Origin: SMWN01 sp965221455
Lineage (GTDB): Bacteria; Pseudomonadota; Gammaproteobacteria; Eutrophobiales; Eutrophobiaceae
NCBI GenBank assembly: GCA_965221455.1
Contig: OZ244890.1
Location: 186,001-250,000 of the forward strand
DNA length: 64,000 nucleotides
Direction: 5' to 3'
The notes beneath the pieces were generated by a model, which was given only the letters and a program-made list of their open reading frames with translations, ran no database searches and had not been told where the DNA came from. The translations under genes and the position numbers were made by a program. Position 1 is the first letter of the stretch. The number at the start of each line of letters is the position of its first letter. Shown here one piece after another: positions 36,659 to 45,729 of this stretch.

Positions 36659-37735
36659 TCAAAGAGATGCGACAACAGCATCGCCCATTTCGCCGGTAGA
36701 TACTCTGGTTAGCCCCTGTGAATAGATATCCGCTGTCCGCAGTCCACTTTCAAGAACCCGTTGTACGGCTCGTTCTATTCGGTCCGCCTGCGCGGACTCG
36801 GCAAGTGAATACCTTAACATCATGGCCGCAGAAATGATGGTGGCCAATGGATTAGCGATATTCTGTCCGGCGATATCCGGTGCGGAGCCATGAATGGGTT
36901 CATACATACCTTTACCTTCCGAATTCAGGGAAGCTGATGGCAACATGCCGATTGAACCGGTCAGCATGGCCGCTAAATCAGACAAAATGTCGCCGAACAT
37001 ATTGGTCGTGACAATCACATCAAACTGCCCTGGATCCCGGACTAGTTGCATCGCTGCATTGTCCACATACATATGCTGCAGAGTTACTTCTGGATAATCC
37101 TTCGCCACATAGGTAACTACTTCACGCCAAAGCTCAGTTGCTTCAAGTACATTCGCCTTGTCCACCGAGCAAACTTTTTTGTTTCTCTTCATCGCCACAT
37201 TAAATGCAGTGTGTGCAATTCTTTCAATCTCGGATACTTGATAGACCAGGGTATTAAAACCTTCACGCTGTCCATCCTCTAAAACTCTGATGCCACGTGG
37301 TTGGCCAAAATAGATGCCGCCGGTTAGTTCACGTACAAACATGATGTCCAGCCCGTCAATTATCTCTGGTTTTAAAGATGAGACCTCTGCAAGTTCTCTA
37401 TAGAGGATGGCAGGTCTGAGGTTAGCATACAGATCGAGTCCGGCACGAATAGCCAACAGACCTCTTTCAGGTCTTAATGATCTCTCAATGCTATCCCATT
37501 TGGAACCGCCAACAGCACCCAACAAAATAGCGTCAGATTGTTTGGCTCTAGCAAGAGTCTCTTCCGGCAAAGGCACACCTGCTTCGTCAACCGCGCTACC
37601 GCCGACTAAACCTCGTTCAAAAGATAATTCAAGTCCATGCTTCTGCACGAGAGCATTCAGCACTTTTTCCGCTTCCGCGACAATTTCGGGACCGATCCCG
37701 TCGCCTGGAAGTATTAATATCCGTTTACCCACCAT
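36659..37735 (-). CDS. leuB: 3-isopropylmalate dehydrogenase
   Basis: The 358-residue NAD-dependent enzyme of leucine synthesis. It starts ILILPGDGIGPEIV and has LGAVGGSKWD, the substrate loop LRPERGLLAIRAGLDLYANLRP, the FVRELTGGIYFG segment and the metal-binding Asp region TTNMFGDILSDLAAML, then GMYEPIHGSAPDIAGQ. It lies upstream of asd on the same strand. leuC and leuD, which often precede it, are not next to it here; a DMT transporter gene takes that place, 75 bases upstream. Confidence 0.97.
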   Translation of the reverse strand: MVGKRILILPGDGIGPEIVAEAEKVLNALVQKHGLELSFERGLVGGSAVDEAGVPLPEETLARAKQSDAILLGAVGGSKWDSIERSLRPERGLLAIRAGLDLYANLRPAILYRELAEVSSLKPEIIDGLDIMFVRELTGGIYFGQPRGIRVLEDGQREGFNTLVYQVSEIERIAHTAFNVAMKRNKKVCSVDKANVLEATELWREVVTYVAKDYPEVTLQHMYVDNAAMQLVRDPGQFDVIVTTNMFGDILSDLAAMLTGSIGMLPSASLNSEGKGMYEPIHGSAPDIAGQNIANPLATIISAAMMLRYSLAESAQADRIERAVQRVLESGLRTADIYSQGLTRVSTGEMGDAVVASL

Positions 37736-37810
37736 TAAAATCTATCTTGATTAATGTCCATGCTGTTCGCAACATAATCGGCACAGAACATAAAGGCGAC
37801 AAAGAATACA

Positions 37811-38698
37811 TCAAGTTGCAATATTCTTCATCAAATCTCTGGCCGTCAACCATGCGGCAAATATAACTAGCAAGCCGCCTATCCACTCACGAACCATTAT
37901 CACTTCGTTAGTTAACAATGCCGCAGAAACAGCACCAACAAATACCTCAAATAACATAATGACAGCTGATCGATGAACCGGCAGGTGCGTTACGCCATAT
38001 AGTGCCGTAAACGTCATTAAAATCATGCCAACGCAGCCGATGAAGATGGCTAACATCAGTGATTTACCGGTAAATTCAGGAACAGGGATCTGTATCAAAA
38101 ATAACCCTGCCAAGGTAAGCACTATCACTCCAACCCACGCTGAGCCCATTTTCAACAGAATTGGCGTATCGCCAATTTTTCTGACCACGACATTGTGTGC
38201 AGCAAACGCGACACCTGCAGAAATTGCAAGCAGATCAACCTGGATAGAATGTGAAAAAGAGCCGTTTTCTACCGGCCATAAAATGATCAGTGCACCGAAA
38301 AATGAAATCAACAATGAATATCCGGACATTACCGAAAGACGTTCATGTAAAAACAGATAACCGAATATCAGCGTCCAGATAGGTGACAGATAAAACATCA
38401 GCAATACCCTGACCACATGCCCGTCAAGCAGTGCTAGAATGAATGCTAAATTAGCCCAACCAGCAAAGAGAGCCAATAAAAAAAATAGATGAAACCGTGG
38501 TCGCAAGCCATATCTTAGCTTCCAAAAAGGCGAGCACAGCAACATAAATGCAGACAAATAAATGATCAGTGCTGCCCACAGCCCGGGGATCCCCATAGCC
38601 TCCAACACTCTGAGCGGATACCAAAAAACACCCCACAACGTAGCAGCAAGCAGGCAACTGATAATCGGTAGCAGCGCGGATTTATTTTTAGTCGACAT
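37811..38698 (-). CDS. EamA/DMT-family transporter
   Basis: The 295-residue protein has about ten hydrophobic segments arranged as two EamA halves (about 10-140 and 155-290), the internal duplication typical of the drug/metabolite transporter superfamily. ATLWGVFWYPLRVLE near the N-terminus and a GGLLVIFAAWLTARDL end are family-like. The substrate cannot be told from sequence; amino acids or related metabolites are common in this family. It sits between leuB (same strand) and dapD (divergent), so it might export an amino acid, but this is guesswork. Confidence 0.85.
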   Translation of the reverse strand: MSTKNKSALLPIISCLLAATLWGVFWYPLRVLEAMGIPGLWAALIIYLSAFMLLCSPFWKLRYGLRPRFHLFFLLALFAGWANLAFILALLDGHVVRVLLMFYLSPIWTLIFGYLFLHERLSVMSGYSLLISFFGALIILWPVENGSFSHSIQVDLLAISAGVAFAAHNVVVRKIGDTPILLKMGSAWVGVIVLTLAGLFLIQIPVPEFTGKSLMLAIFIGCVGMILMTFTALYGVTHLPVHRSAVIMLFEVFVGAVSAALLTNEVIMVREWIGGLLVIFAAWLTARDLMKNIAT

Positions 38699-38775
38699 AC
38701 CGCTGATTAGCTATACTGATTAACTTTTAGATTATTTAGATGTACCTTAACATTGGAACCAGGAAAATTAAATCA

Positions 38776-39597
38776 ATGAGTAATCTTGAAAATATAGTGA
38801 ACGAACATTTTGCAAACCGCTCGGAAATTACACCGGCGTCTGCCAGCCAAAAATTAAAAGCAACCATTAATGAAGTTCTTGCAGAACTTGATAATGGAAC
38901 CATGCGTGTTGCTGAAAAGAAAAATGGTGAATGGGTGGTCAATCAATGGTTGAAAAAGGCCGTATTACTTTCCTTCCTGCTTGAAGAGAACGTGGTCATT
39001 GAAGGGGGCGGCACGAATTATTTTGATAAAGTTCCTGCAAAATTCAATGGTTTGAACAAAGAAGGTTTTGAGAAAATTGGGGCACGCATTGTGCCCCCTG
39101 CGATGGTACGTCGTGGTAGTTATATCGCACCAGGCGTGGTCATGATGCCGAGTTATGTCAACATCGGTGCTTATGTAGACTCAGGCACTATGGTAGATAC
39201 ATGGGCCACGGTAGGCTCTTGTGCTCAAATCGGCAAGAACGTACATCTTTCAGGTGGTGTCGGTATCGGCGGCGTACTTGAACCTCTACAGGCCAATCCG
39301 ACGATCATTGGTGATAACTGTTTTATTGGTGCACGTTCAGAAGTGGTCGAAGGTGTCATTGTGGATGACGGAGCCGTTATTTCAATGGGCGTTTATATTG
39401 GCCAGAGCACACGTATCTTTAATCGTGAAACCGGAGAAATAAGTTATGGTTACATACCTCCGGGTTCTGTTGTGGTGTCCGGGAACCTGCCTGCCAAAGA
39501 CGGATCTTACAGTCTCTATTGTGCAGTCATCGTAAAACAGGTAGATGAAAAAACACGCAGCAAAGTCGGTATCAACGAATTACTGCGTAATATTTAA
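38776..39597 (+). CDS. dapD: 2,3,4,5-tetrahydropyridine-2,6-dicarboxylate N-succinyltransferase
   Basis: DapD succinylates tetrahydrodipicolinate in the lysine/meso-diaminopimelate pathway. From the ATG at 38776 the protein is 273 residues, the usual size. An N-terminal helical domain (LENIVNEHFANRSEITP) is followed by a left-handed beta helix of hexapeptide repeats (VNIGAYVDSGTMVDTWATVG, LSGGVGIGGVLEPL, FIGARSEVVEGVIVDDGAVI). I prefer this start over the ATG twelve codons upstream because AGGAAAA precedes it, while the earlier ATG has no ribosome-binding site. yffB follows 40 bases later, probably in one transcript. Confidence 0.96.
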   Translation: MSNLENIVNEHFANRSEITPASASQKLKATINEVLAELDNGTMRVAEKKNGEWVVNQWLKKAVLLSFLLEENVVIEGGGTNYFDKVPAKFNGLNKEGFEKIGARIVPPAMVRRGSYIAPGVVMMPSYVNIGAYVDSGTMVDTWATVGSCAQIGKNVHLSGGVGIGGVLEPLQANPTIIGDNCFIGARSEVVEGVIVDDGAVISMGVYIGQSTRIFNRETGEISYGYIPPGSVVVSGNLPAKDGSYSLYCAVIVKQVDEKTRSKVGINELLRNI

Positions 39598-39637
39598 CAC
39601 TGCCACTATTCATTATCAAATAACCTGCGCCTGACTC

Positions 39638-39985
39638 ATGAGTATTATTCTTTACGGCATCAAAAATTGCGATACCGTAAAGAAAGCACGGCGCTGGCTG
39701 GAAACTCAGCAAATTGAATATATCTTTCATGATTTCAGGGTGGACGGCCTGAAGAAAAATCTGCTTGAAGATATCCTTAAACATATTGATTATGAAACAT
39801 TACTTAACAAACGCGGAACTACGTGGCGTAAACTCACGGAAGAACAAAAAAGCAAGCTGACAAAAACCAGGGCGATTACGTTAATGCTAGAGTACCCGGC
39901 ATTGATAAAACGCCCTGTGCTTGACGTTAAAGGCCGGTTCCATATTGGCTTCAAGGATGAACAATACAGAACGATAGCTTTTTGA
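39638..39985 (+). CDS. yffB: ArsC/Spx-family thioredoxin-fold protein (YffB-like)
   Basis: The 115 residues follow the ArsC/Spx family: LYGIKNCDTVKKARRWLE with a single redox Cys11, RVDGLKKNLLEDIL, and the closing KRPVLDVKGRFHIGFKDEQY. The lone CxxT-type cysteine, with no other conserved cysteines in place, argues against a classical arsenate reductase. YffB of E. coli, next to dapE, binds glutathione weakly and has no firm role. Here the partner is dapD, so the association with diaminopimelate genes is retained though the partner differs. Confidence 0.88.
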   Translation: MSIILYGIKNCDTVKKARRWLETQQIEYIFHDFRVDGLKKNLLEDILKHIDYETLLNKRGTTWRKLTEEQKSKLTKTRAITLMLEYPALIKRPVLDVKGRFHIGFKDEQYRTIAF

Positions 39986-40274
39986 TCTCTGCTCTGTTGT
40001 CAAGCCAGTTATGCAATAATGAGTTAAAAAGTCCCTAATGTGGATACATGATCACAAATCAATAATCCGATGTGTAACCCTGCCTTGAATCATGGTTTGA
40101 TTCGAACTAATCCATGAAGAACAAACATGCGTTATCACATGGTGTGATCTTCAATATTTGTTCCCGGAGCGCAATGAAGAGAAGAGAGCGTCCTCTATGT
40201 GAAGACGATAACTGTAACCCGGATTAACCAGTGACATTGGAAAACAACTGTATACTTTTCTCATAATAATCGCG

Positions 40275-40997
40275 TTAATACATATGCTGACCGCCATTGA
40301 TGCTTAGTGTCGACCCGGTGATAAACCCGGAATTATCATTCACCAGAAATAAAACGCCATCAGCGATTTCTTCAGGTCTCCCGAGTCTTTTTACCGGAAT
40401 TTTTGCAATGATTTTTTCAAGAACGGCCTTGGGAACCGCCCGCACCATATCCGTATCGATATAACCCGGAGCAATTGCATTGACGGTGATACCCTTGCTG
40501 GCTGTTTCTTGTGCCAGTGCTTTGGTAAAACCATGTATACCCGATTTCGCGGCTGCATAGTTGACTTGTCCGTACTGACCTGCCTGCCCGTTAATCGAAC
40601 CGATATTTACGATACGACCAAATTCATTTTTCAGCATATTTTCAATTACCAACCTGCTTAGATTAAAACATGAAGTGAGATTTGTTCTGATAACATCATT
40701 CCATTTCCCCGAATCCATTCCACTTACTGTTGTATCTCGTGTTATACCCGCGTTATTTATCAGGATCTCAACCGGTCCAAGATCAGCAGTAATCTTTTTA
40801 ATTGCTTGTTCACATTCTGAAAAATTCCCGACATCAAATTTATAGGCAGAGATCCCTGTTTTTTCCTTGAAAGCCTGTGCCGCCTGATCGTTACCTCCAT
40901 AATTTGCTACAACATTGTAACCTTTTGCTTTCAAGGCAATGCTGGTTGCCTCACCTATACCTCTGGTTCCACCTGTTACTAAAGCAAGTCTGGCCAT
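40275..40997 (-). CDS. phbB: Acetoacetyl-CoA reductase
   Basis: A 240-residue short-chain dehydrogenase that reduces acetoacetyl-CoA to (R)-3-hydroxybutyryl-CoA for polyhydroxybutyrate. The NADP loop GGTRGIG lies at 9-15, NNAGITRD follows, and the catalytic Ser134, Tyr147 and Lys151 sit in a SINGQAGQYGQVNYAAAKSG context that is the hallmark of PhaB rather than FabG. No phaA or phaC is seen nearby. The 289-base gap downstream (39986-40274) holds nothing I can identify. A FabG-like 3-oxoacyl-ACP reductase is the alternative. Confidence 0.88.
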   Translation of the reverse strand: MARLALVTGGTRGIGEATSIALKAKGYNVVANYGGNDQAAQAFKEKTGISAYKFDVGNFSECEQAIKKITADLGPVEILINNAGITRDTTVSGMDSGKWNDVIRTNLTSCFNLSRLVIENMLKNEFGRIVNIGSINGQAGQYGQVNYAAAKSGIHGFTKALAQETASKGITVNAIAPGYIDTDMVRAVPKAVLEKIIAKIPVKRLGRPEEIADGVLFLVNDNSGFITGSTLSINGGQHMY

Positions 40998-41137
40998 CTG
41001 ATCTCTCCTGAATATTTCTTGTATAAACCCACAGCTATGTTTTCAAACAAACACATGCAACTTAGCACAATGAATATATTCATTTCAGACCTTTTACAAA
41101 GAAACGAACTTTGCTGTATGAACGCGACGATATTCAG

Positions 41138-42613
41138 CTATCGGTTATTGTCGTTAACAGTGTCAGGCGATATCCCTAAAGCATCGGCCACACCATTCCC
41201 ATAAGCACGATCAGCTTTTAAACAGTTGCTGATATGCCGTTTCTGAACATCAATGGAAGCACCACCGACCGAACGGGCTGTATTGTTAAACAGGGCTGCT
41301 TTTTGTTCCTTATTCATGAGCCTGAACAAATTACCCGGTTGTGAATAATAATCGTCATCATCTCGATGCGACCAGCATGCGGCTGCGCCCGACAAAGCCA
41401 GCGGCGGCTCGGAAAAATCGGATTGCTCTTGCCATTCACCCTTGCTGTTCGGCTCATAACCGATGGTACTACCGAAGTTCCCGTCAACACGCATCGCTCC
41501 ATCCCGGTGATAACCATGCACCGGGCAACGAGGTGCATTCACAGGAATTTGTTGATGATTTACGCCCAGTCGATATCGTTGCGCGTCGCCATATGAGAAA
41601 AGACGCCCCTGCAACATTTTATCCGGAGAGAAACTGATACCCGGCACAACATTCGCCGGATTAAACGCAACCTGTTCGACCTCGGCATAATAATTATCAG
41701 GATTACGATTCAACTCCATGATGCCCACTTCAATCAGGGGATAGTCTCCGTGCGACCAAACTTTGGTCAAATCGAAAGGATTATACGGCGAGTTAACAGC
41801 TTGCTCTTCAGTCATTACCTGAATCGCCAACGTCCATGACGGGTATTCGCCTGCTCCAATGGCATTGTATAAATCAGCTTGATGGCTTTCACGATCCCGG
41901 CCGACAACCGCCTCAGCCTCCTGATCAGTCAGATTTTTAACGCCCTGACTTGATTTAAGATGAAATTTCACCCATACACGCTGATTGTCCGCATTCATCA
42001 TGCTGAAAGTATGGCTACCAAATCCATGCATATGTCGATAAGTGGCTGGAATACCTCTGTCACTCATCACGATAGTCACCTGATGTAATGCCTCTGGAAG
42101 TGATGTCCAAAAATCCCAATTACTTTGTGCACTTCGCATATTGGTTCGCGGATCTCTTTTTACAGCATGATTCAGATCGGGAAACTTCAGCGGATCACGC
42201 AGAAAAAACACGGGCGTATTATTACCTACGAGATCCCAGTTACCTTCTTCTGTATAGAATTTCACGGCAAACCCCCGAATATCCCGCTCTGCATCCGCTG
42301 CACCACGTTCGCCAGCCACGGTTGAAAAACGCGTGAAAAGTTCTGTCTTCTTTCCGATTTCAGAAAAAATTTTTGCTCTGGTATAACGGGTAATATCGTT
42401 GGTCACGGTGAATGTTCCATAGGCTGCAGAACCTTTAGCATGCATTCGCCTTTCGGGAATGACTTCACGATCAAAATGGGCAAGTTTTTCGAGAAACCAA
42501 ACATCTTGTAACAGTTGCGGACCACGCGGACCCGCCGTCATTACATTCTGATTATCTGCAACAGGACATCCTGCATTGGTTGTCAATTTCCGCTGTACGT
42601 CTTTCGAGGCCAT
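41138..42613 (-). CDS. katA: Heme catalase
   Basis: A monofunctional catalase (491 residues from the chosen start) of the small-subunit type. It has the distal His in MHAKGSAAYGTFTVT, the Asn in DRGIPATYRHMHGFGSHTF, and the proximal heme ligand Tyr in RLFSYGDAQRYRLG. The ATG at 42613 has GGAGAGAT at good distance and gives MASKDVQRKLTTNAGCPV, a normal catalase start; the ATG ten codons earlier is not preceded by a ribosome-binding site. It diverges from oxyR, and a 37-base palindrome between them suggests peroxide-dependent control by OxyR. Confidence 0.96.
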   Translation of the reverse strand: MASKDVQRKLTTNAGCPVADNQNVMTAGPRGPQLLQDVWFLEKLAHFDREVIPERRMHAKGSAAYGTFTVTNDITRYTRAKIFSEIGKKTELFTRFSTVAGERGAADAERDIRGFAVKFYTEEGNWDLVGNNTPVFFLRDPLKFPDLNHAVKRDPRTNMRSAQSNWDFWTSLPEALHQVTIVMSDRGIPATYRHMHGFGSHTFSMMNADNQRVWVKFHLKSSQGVKNLTDQEAEAVVGRDRESHQADLYNAIGAGEYPSWTLAIQVMTEEQAVNSPYNPFDLTKVWSHGDYPLIEVGIMELNRNPDNYYAEVEQVAFNPANVVPGISFSPDKMLQGRLFSYGDAQRYRLGVNHQQIPVNAPRCPVHGYHRDGAMRVDGNFGSTIGYEPNSKGEWQEQSDFSEPPLALSGAAACWSHRDDDDYYSQPGNLFRLMNKEQKAALFNNTARSVGGASIDVQKRHISNCLKADRAYGNGVADALGISPDTVNDNNR

Positions 42614-42697
42614 TGTTATCTCTCCAATATTGATTAATTCCACGTATTACGAATACGAGCACTAACTGAATCCCGGATGATACTAGAGCTTTAACAA

Positions 42698-42734
42698 CTA
42701 TTAATATAATTAAATGATTATATTATAATAATAG
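42698..42734. promoter_or_regulatory. Long imperfect palindrome between katA and oxyR, probable OxyR operator
   Basis: The 37 bases begin CTATTAATATAAT and end ATTATAATAATAG; comparing the stretch with its own reverse complement gives agreement at nearly every position. It lies about 85 bases upstream of katA and 23 bases upstream of the oxyR start. OxyR tetramers bind ATAG/CTAT half-sites spread over such a length, but the spacing here does not fit the E. coli consensus exactly. Confidence 0.55.
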
Positions 42735-42756
42735 ATTTTATAGGATATTAAATATC

Positions 42757-43653
42757 ATGAGTTCACCCACGATTAAACAACTGCGTTACTTCCTCGCATT
42801 GGAGAAATATAAACATTTCGGGAAGGCGGCCGAAGCATGTTTTGTTTCGCAATCCGCCTTTAGTGTCGCCATTCGCGAGTTAGAATCAATATTGGGTACA
42901 CAGCTTTTTGATCGTACGAATAAAAACGTGACCATTACACCCACGGGTCAGGAAATTGTGATTCAGGCGCGACTGGTTATCCGGGATCTTGAAGCACTGA
43001 TGGATATGGTACAAACAGGTAGTGAGCCTTTATCCGGCAAGCTAATGCTGGGAATTATTCCGACGATATCACCATTTTTGCTACCTAAAATATTGCCGAC
43101 ACTGCGCGCTGATTTCCCTCTGCTACGACTTTTCCTGCAAGAAGACACTACCCAACGGGTTTACGCAAAATTGATGCATGGTGATCTGGATCTGGCACTG
43201 ATCGCCTTCCCTTATGAATTACGCAATGTTGAGAAGATGAAACTCTTCAAGGACAGGTTTCTTCTCGCGCATAGAAAGAACAGTCAGTTTATTGCGTCTC
43301 AAAAAACCACGGTAGATGATTTACAATCAGAAAGCATTCTGCTACTTGAAGATGGTCATTGTCTCCGTGACCATGCCCTGTCCGCCTGCAAGATTCGCAA
43401 TCTGAATAAAGTCAGTCACTTCACTGCAAGTAGCCTGCTGACTTTAATCGAAATGGTTGAAGCTGATCTGGGCGTCACCTATTTACCTGAAATGGCTAAA
43501 CACTCACCACTACTGAAAAATACAAATATCAAGACTCGGGCACTGCCCAAAAACAATCATCGGGAAATCGGTTTAATCTGGCGCAAAGGCAGTACCAGGA
43601 CCAAAGAGTTTAAAATATTGGGCGAGTGTATCCGAAAATACGGAAATAAATAA
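42757..43653 (+). CDS. oxyR: Hydrogen-peroxide sensor and LysR-type regulator OxyR
   Basis: A 298-residue LysR regulator with an N-terminal winged helix-turn-helix (about 5-64, FGKAAEACFVSQSAFSVAIREL). The redox cysteines are present as Cys202 and Cys211 (LLLEDGHCLRDHALSAC), nine residues apart as in E. coli OxyR, so peroxide can form the activating disulfide. It diverges from katA and very likely controls it from the palindrome between the genes. Start: ATG at 42757 in an AT-rich leader. Confidence 0.95.
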   Translation: MSSPTIKQLRYFLALEKYKHFGKAAEACFVSQSAFSVAIRELESILGTQLFDRTNKNVTITPTGQEIVIQARLVIRDLEALMDMVQTGSEPLSGKLMLGIIPTISPFLLPKILPTLRADFPLLRLFLQEDTTQRVYAKLMHGDLDLALIAFPYELRNVEKMKLFKDRFLLAHRKNSQFIASQKTTVDDLQSESILLLEDGHCLRDHALSACKIRNLNKVSHFTASSLLTLIEMVEADLGVTYLPEMAKHSPLLKNTNIKTRALPKNNHREIGLIWRKGSTRTKEFKILGECIRKYGNK

Positions 43654-43942
43654 TCCGTTATTTTTCTCTAAAATCCGCATAAGAAAATTCTTTTTCCAAT
43701 ACCAATATTTCATTTTGCCTGAAAATACTGACTGCGAGTCTGTAATACCATGAAATATATTCGCCTTAACCGGCATATAGGCACCAACATGCCTGAAAAT
43801 CACTCTGTCACCAATTTCATGAGTGCGACCGGGAGTATTAACACTATGCCAGTGTATTTCAAGGTGCGCTGTCTTATACTGCCGAACCTCAGGCTATCTA
43901 CACTGTGGCACACCGGGAAAATTTAATAAGGTATTATCAATA

Positions 43943-44356
43943 ATGAAAACCCAACTCATACAACTTGCGCTCTTATCTTTGGCTCAAATTCCTGTTTATG
44001 TCGCCGCTGGTGACAACACAAACACTCACCCGGAAACAGGTTCAGAACCGGAATACATCTCGCAATCCGATGTCACGCAGACAGACTATGACACAATGTC
44101 GAAATATGGCGACGCCTATGATCTATGTCTGCAAGACACCTCGCGTGCTGAGGTACAAAATTATAAAGACCCGCGGCATGTGGTCGATTTTGCGATGAAA
44201 AAATGTGCTGTAAAACTGGAAGAATTGAACGTGTGGCTGACCAGAAAAAAATTTCCGCCCGGCTTCAAGCAACGTCACATAAGAAAAATAAGCAGTCACT
44301 CCGTTAGAGGTATCATGCCCGGGATTATGTTTATGATGTCAAACAAACCGCAATAA
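43943..44356 (+). CDS. Small exported protein of unknown function
   Basis: From the ATG at 43943 (AAGG at acceptable distance) the 137 residues start with a signal peptide (MKTQLIQLALLSLAQIPVYVAA) and continue as a polar mature protein with two cysteines (YDLCLQDTSR and KKCAVKLEEL), which could form a disulfide in the periplasm. I recognise no family. The reading frame stays open further upstream, but those codons give no plausible protein start. It stands between oxyR and rppH; the 289 bases between oxyR and this gene show nothing recognisable. Confidence 0.6.
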   Translation: MKTQLIQLALLSLAQIPVYVAAGDNTNTHPETGSEPEYISQSDVTQTDYDTMSKYGDAYDLCLQDTSRAEVQNYKDPRHVVDFAMKKCAVKLEELNVWLTRKKFPPGFKQRHIRKISSHSVRGIMPGIMFMMSNKPQ

Positions 44357-44409
44357 CACAGCATCTAAAAAAACAGTCTGAATGTCGCTCGATTCACCTG
44401 CGACTCATT

Positions 44410-44883
44410 TCAGGGAAATATAAAAGGGGCGAATTCCCTGAGCGCCTGACAGTAGACATCTCTTTTAAACTCAATGACTTCCCTGCTGGGGGACCAGTAA
44501 TCAACCCATTGCCAATGATCGAACTCGGGTTTCTCCGAGTATGCCAAATTCACGTTTGTTTCATCCACCACTAACTTCAACAGATACCATATTTGTTTCT
44601 GTCCAATACACAACGGCATGACGTTTTGTCGGATAAACTTTTCCGGCAACCAGTATTTCAACCAATCACCGGTACAACCGATAATTTCCACATGTTCCGG
44701 TAACAATCCGACTTCTTCCCTCAGTTCCCTGAACATGGCGGCTTCCACGCTTTCATCCGCCTTGATACCGCCCTGGGGAAACTGCCAGGCATTTTGCCCG
44801 ATACGCTTTCCCCAAAACACCTCGCCGACATCATTACTAATGACGATACCCACGTTTGCCCTAAAACCTTCTGAATCTATCAC
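44410..44883 (-). CDS. rppH: RNA 5'-pyrophosphohydrolase
   Basis: The 157-residue Nudix enzyme removes pyrophosphate from the 5' end of mRNAs and so starts RNase E-dependent decay. The Nudix box begins at Gly38 (GGIKADESVEAAMFRELREEVG), with the metal-binding REXXEE glutamates at 53, 56 and 57. The N-terminus MIDSEGFRANVGIVI and NAWQFPQGG are those of RppH/NudH. It diverges from the HAD phosphatase gene that often lies next to rppH in gammaproteobacteria. Confidence 0.96.
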   Translation of the reverse strand: MIDSEGFRANVGIVISNDVGEVFWGKRIGQNAWQFPQGGIKADESVEAAMFRELREEVGLLPEHVEIIGCTGDWLKYWLPEKFIRQNVMPLCIGQKQIWYLLKLVVDETNVNLAYSEKPEFDHWQWVDYWSPSREVIEFKRDVYCQALREFAPFIFP

Positions 44884-45025
44884 AGCAATACCTCAAAAAT
44901 ATTATGCTGTGATTCTTCCATAATTGACCCTGGTTGCGCAAATTCCATTTCAATATTTTACCTGCACATGTATTCAACATAGACTACATATGTTATTCAT
45001 TAGATACTGATAGAAAATAATTTAC

Positions 45026-45679
45026 ATGGATTTGGCGATATTCGATCTGGACAACACCTTGTTAGCGGGCGACAGCGATTATCTCTGGGGGCAATTCCTC
45101 GTTGAGAACGGCTACGTCAACGCCCGGACTCACCAAAAAGAAAATGATCGTTACTATGATGACTACCGGCAAGGCGTGCTTGATATAAGTGCATTTCTGG
45201 AATTTCAATTTCGGCCCCTGGCCGAAAATGACATGCACACTATTCTGGGCTGGCGCGAAAGATACGTTGAGGAGAAAATCCGATCTATCGTGTTACCCAA
45301 AGCCATACAGTTGATAGAAGATCACCGAAACATGGGGCGTAAGTTGTTGATCATCACCGCCACCAATAGTTTTATCACTACTCCCATCGCCAGGTTATTT
45401 AACATTGATGATCTGATCGCATCAGAACCCGAGATAGTCGACGGACAATACACCGGCAAACTCAGCGGCACACCCGCTTTCGCCGAAGGCAAAGTAACGC
45501 GTTATCAGGAATGGTTACAAAAGAATAACATCGAATTTGAAACAACCTGGTTCTACAGCGACTCACACAACGACATGCCGTTACTGAACATGGTCACCCG
45601 CTCCGTCGCCGTGGATCCGGATAATACGTTGAGAATCGAGGCTGAAAAACGGGGCTGGTCGGTGATGAGTTTGAGATAA
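45026..45679 (+). CDS. HAD-superfamily subfamily IB phosphatase (SerB-like)
   Basis: The 217 residues show the HAD motifs: LAIFDLDNTLL (nucleophile Asp and general acid), ITATNSF (motif II), a lysine in AEGKVTRYQEWL, and FYSDSHNDMPLL (motif IV). The insertion between motif I and II is alpha-helical, as in subfamily IB. Members dephosphorylate small phosphorylated metabolites such as phosphoserine or histidinol phosphate; the substrate here is unknown. The pairing with rppH is a common gammaproteobacterial arrangement. The next gene downstream, 50 bases on, is of accessory type. Confidence 0.9.
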   Translation: MDLAIFDLDNTLLAGDSDYLWGQFLVENGYVNARTHQKENDRYYDDYRQGVLDISAFLEFQFRPLAENDMHTILGWRERYVEEKIRSIVLPKAIQLIEDHRNMGRKLLIITATNSFITTPIARLFNIDDLIASEPEIVDGQYTGKLSGTPAFAEGKVTRYQEWLQKNNIEFETTWFYSDSHNDMPLLNMVTRSVAVDPDNTLRIEAEKRGWSVMSLR

Positions 45680-45729
45680 GACCGAATCGAAAAAACCATT
45701 GCTTGAAATATGGTTAAATCGGTTTCATC

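Noticed and set aside
41138..42643. Longer catalase start at 42643
   Set aside because: The ATG at 42613 has a good ribosome-binding site and gives the usual catalase N-terminus; the earlier one does not.
43573..43803. Minus-strand frame overlapping the end of oxyR
   Set aside because: It overlaps a well-supported gene on the other strand and shows no protein-like features.
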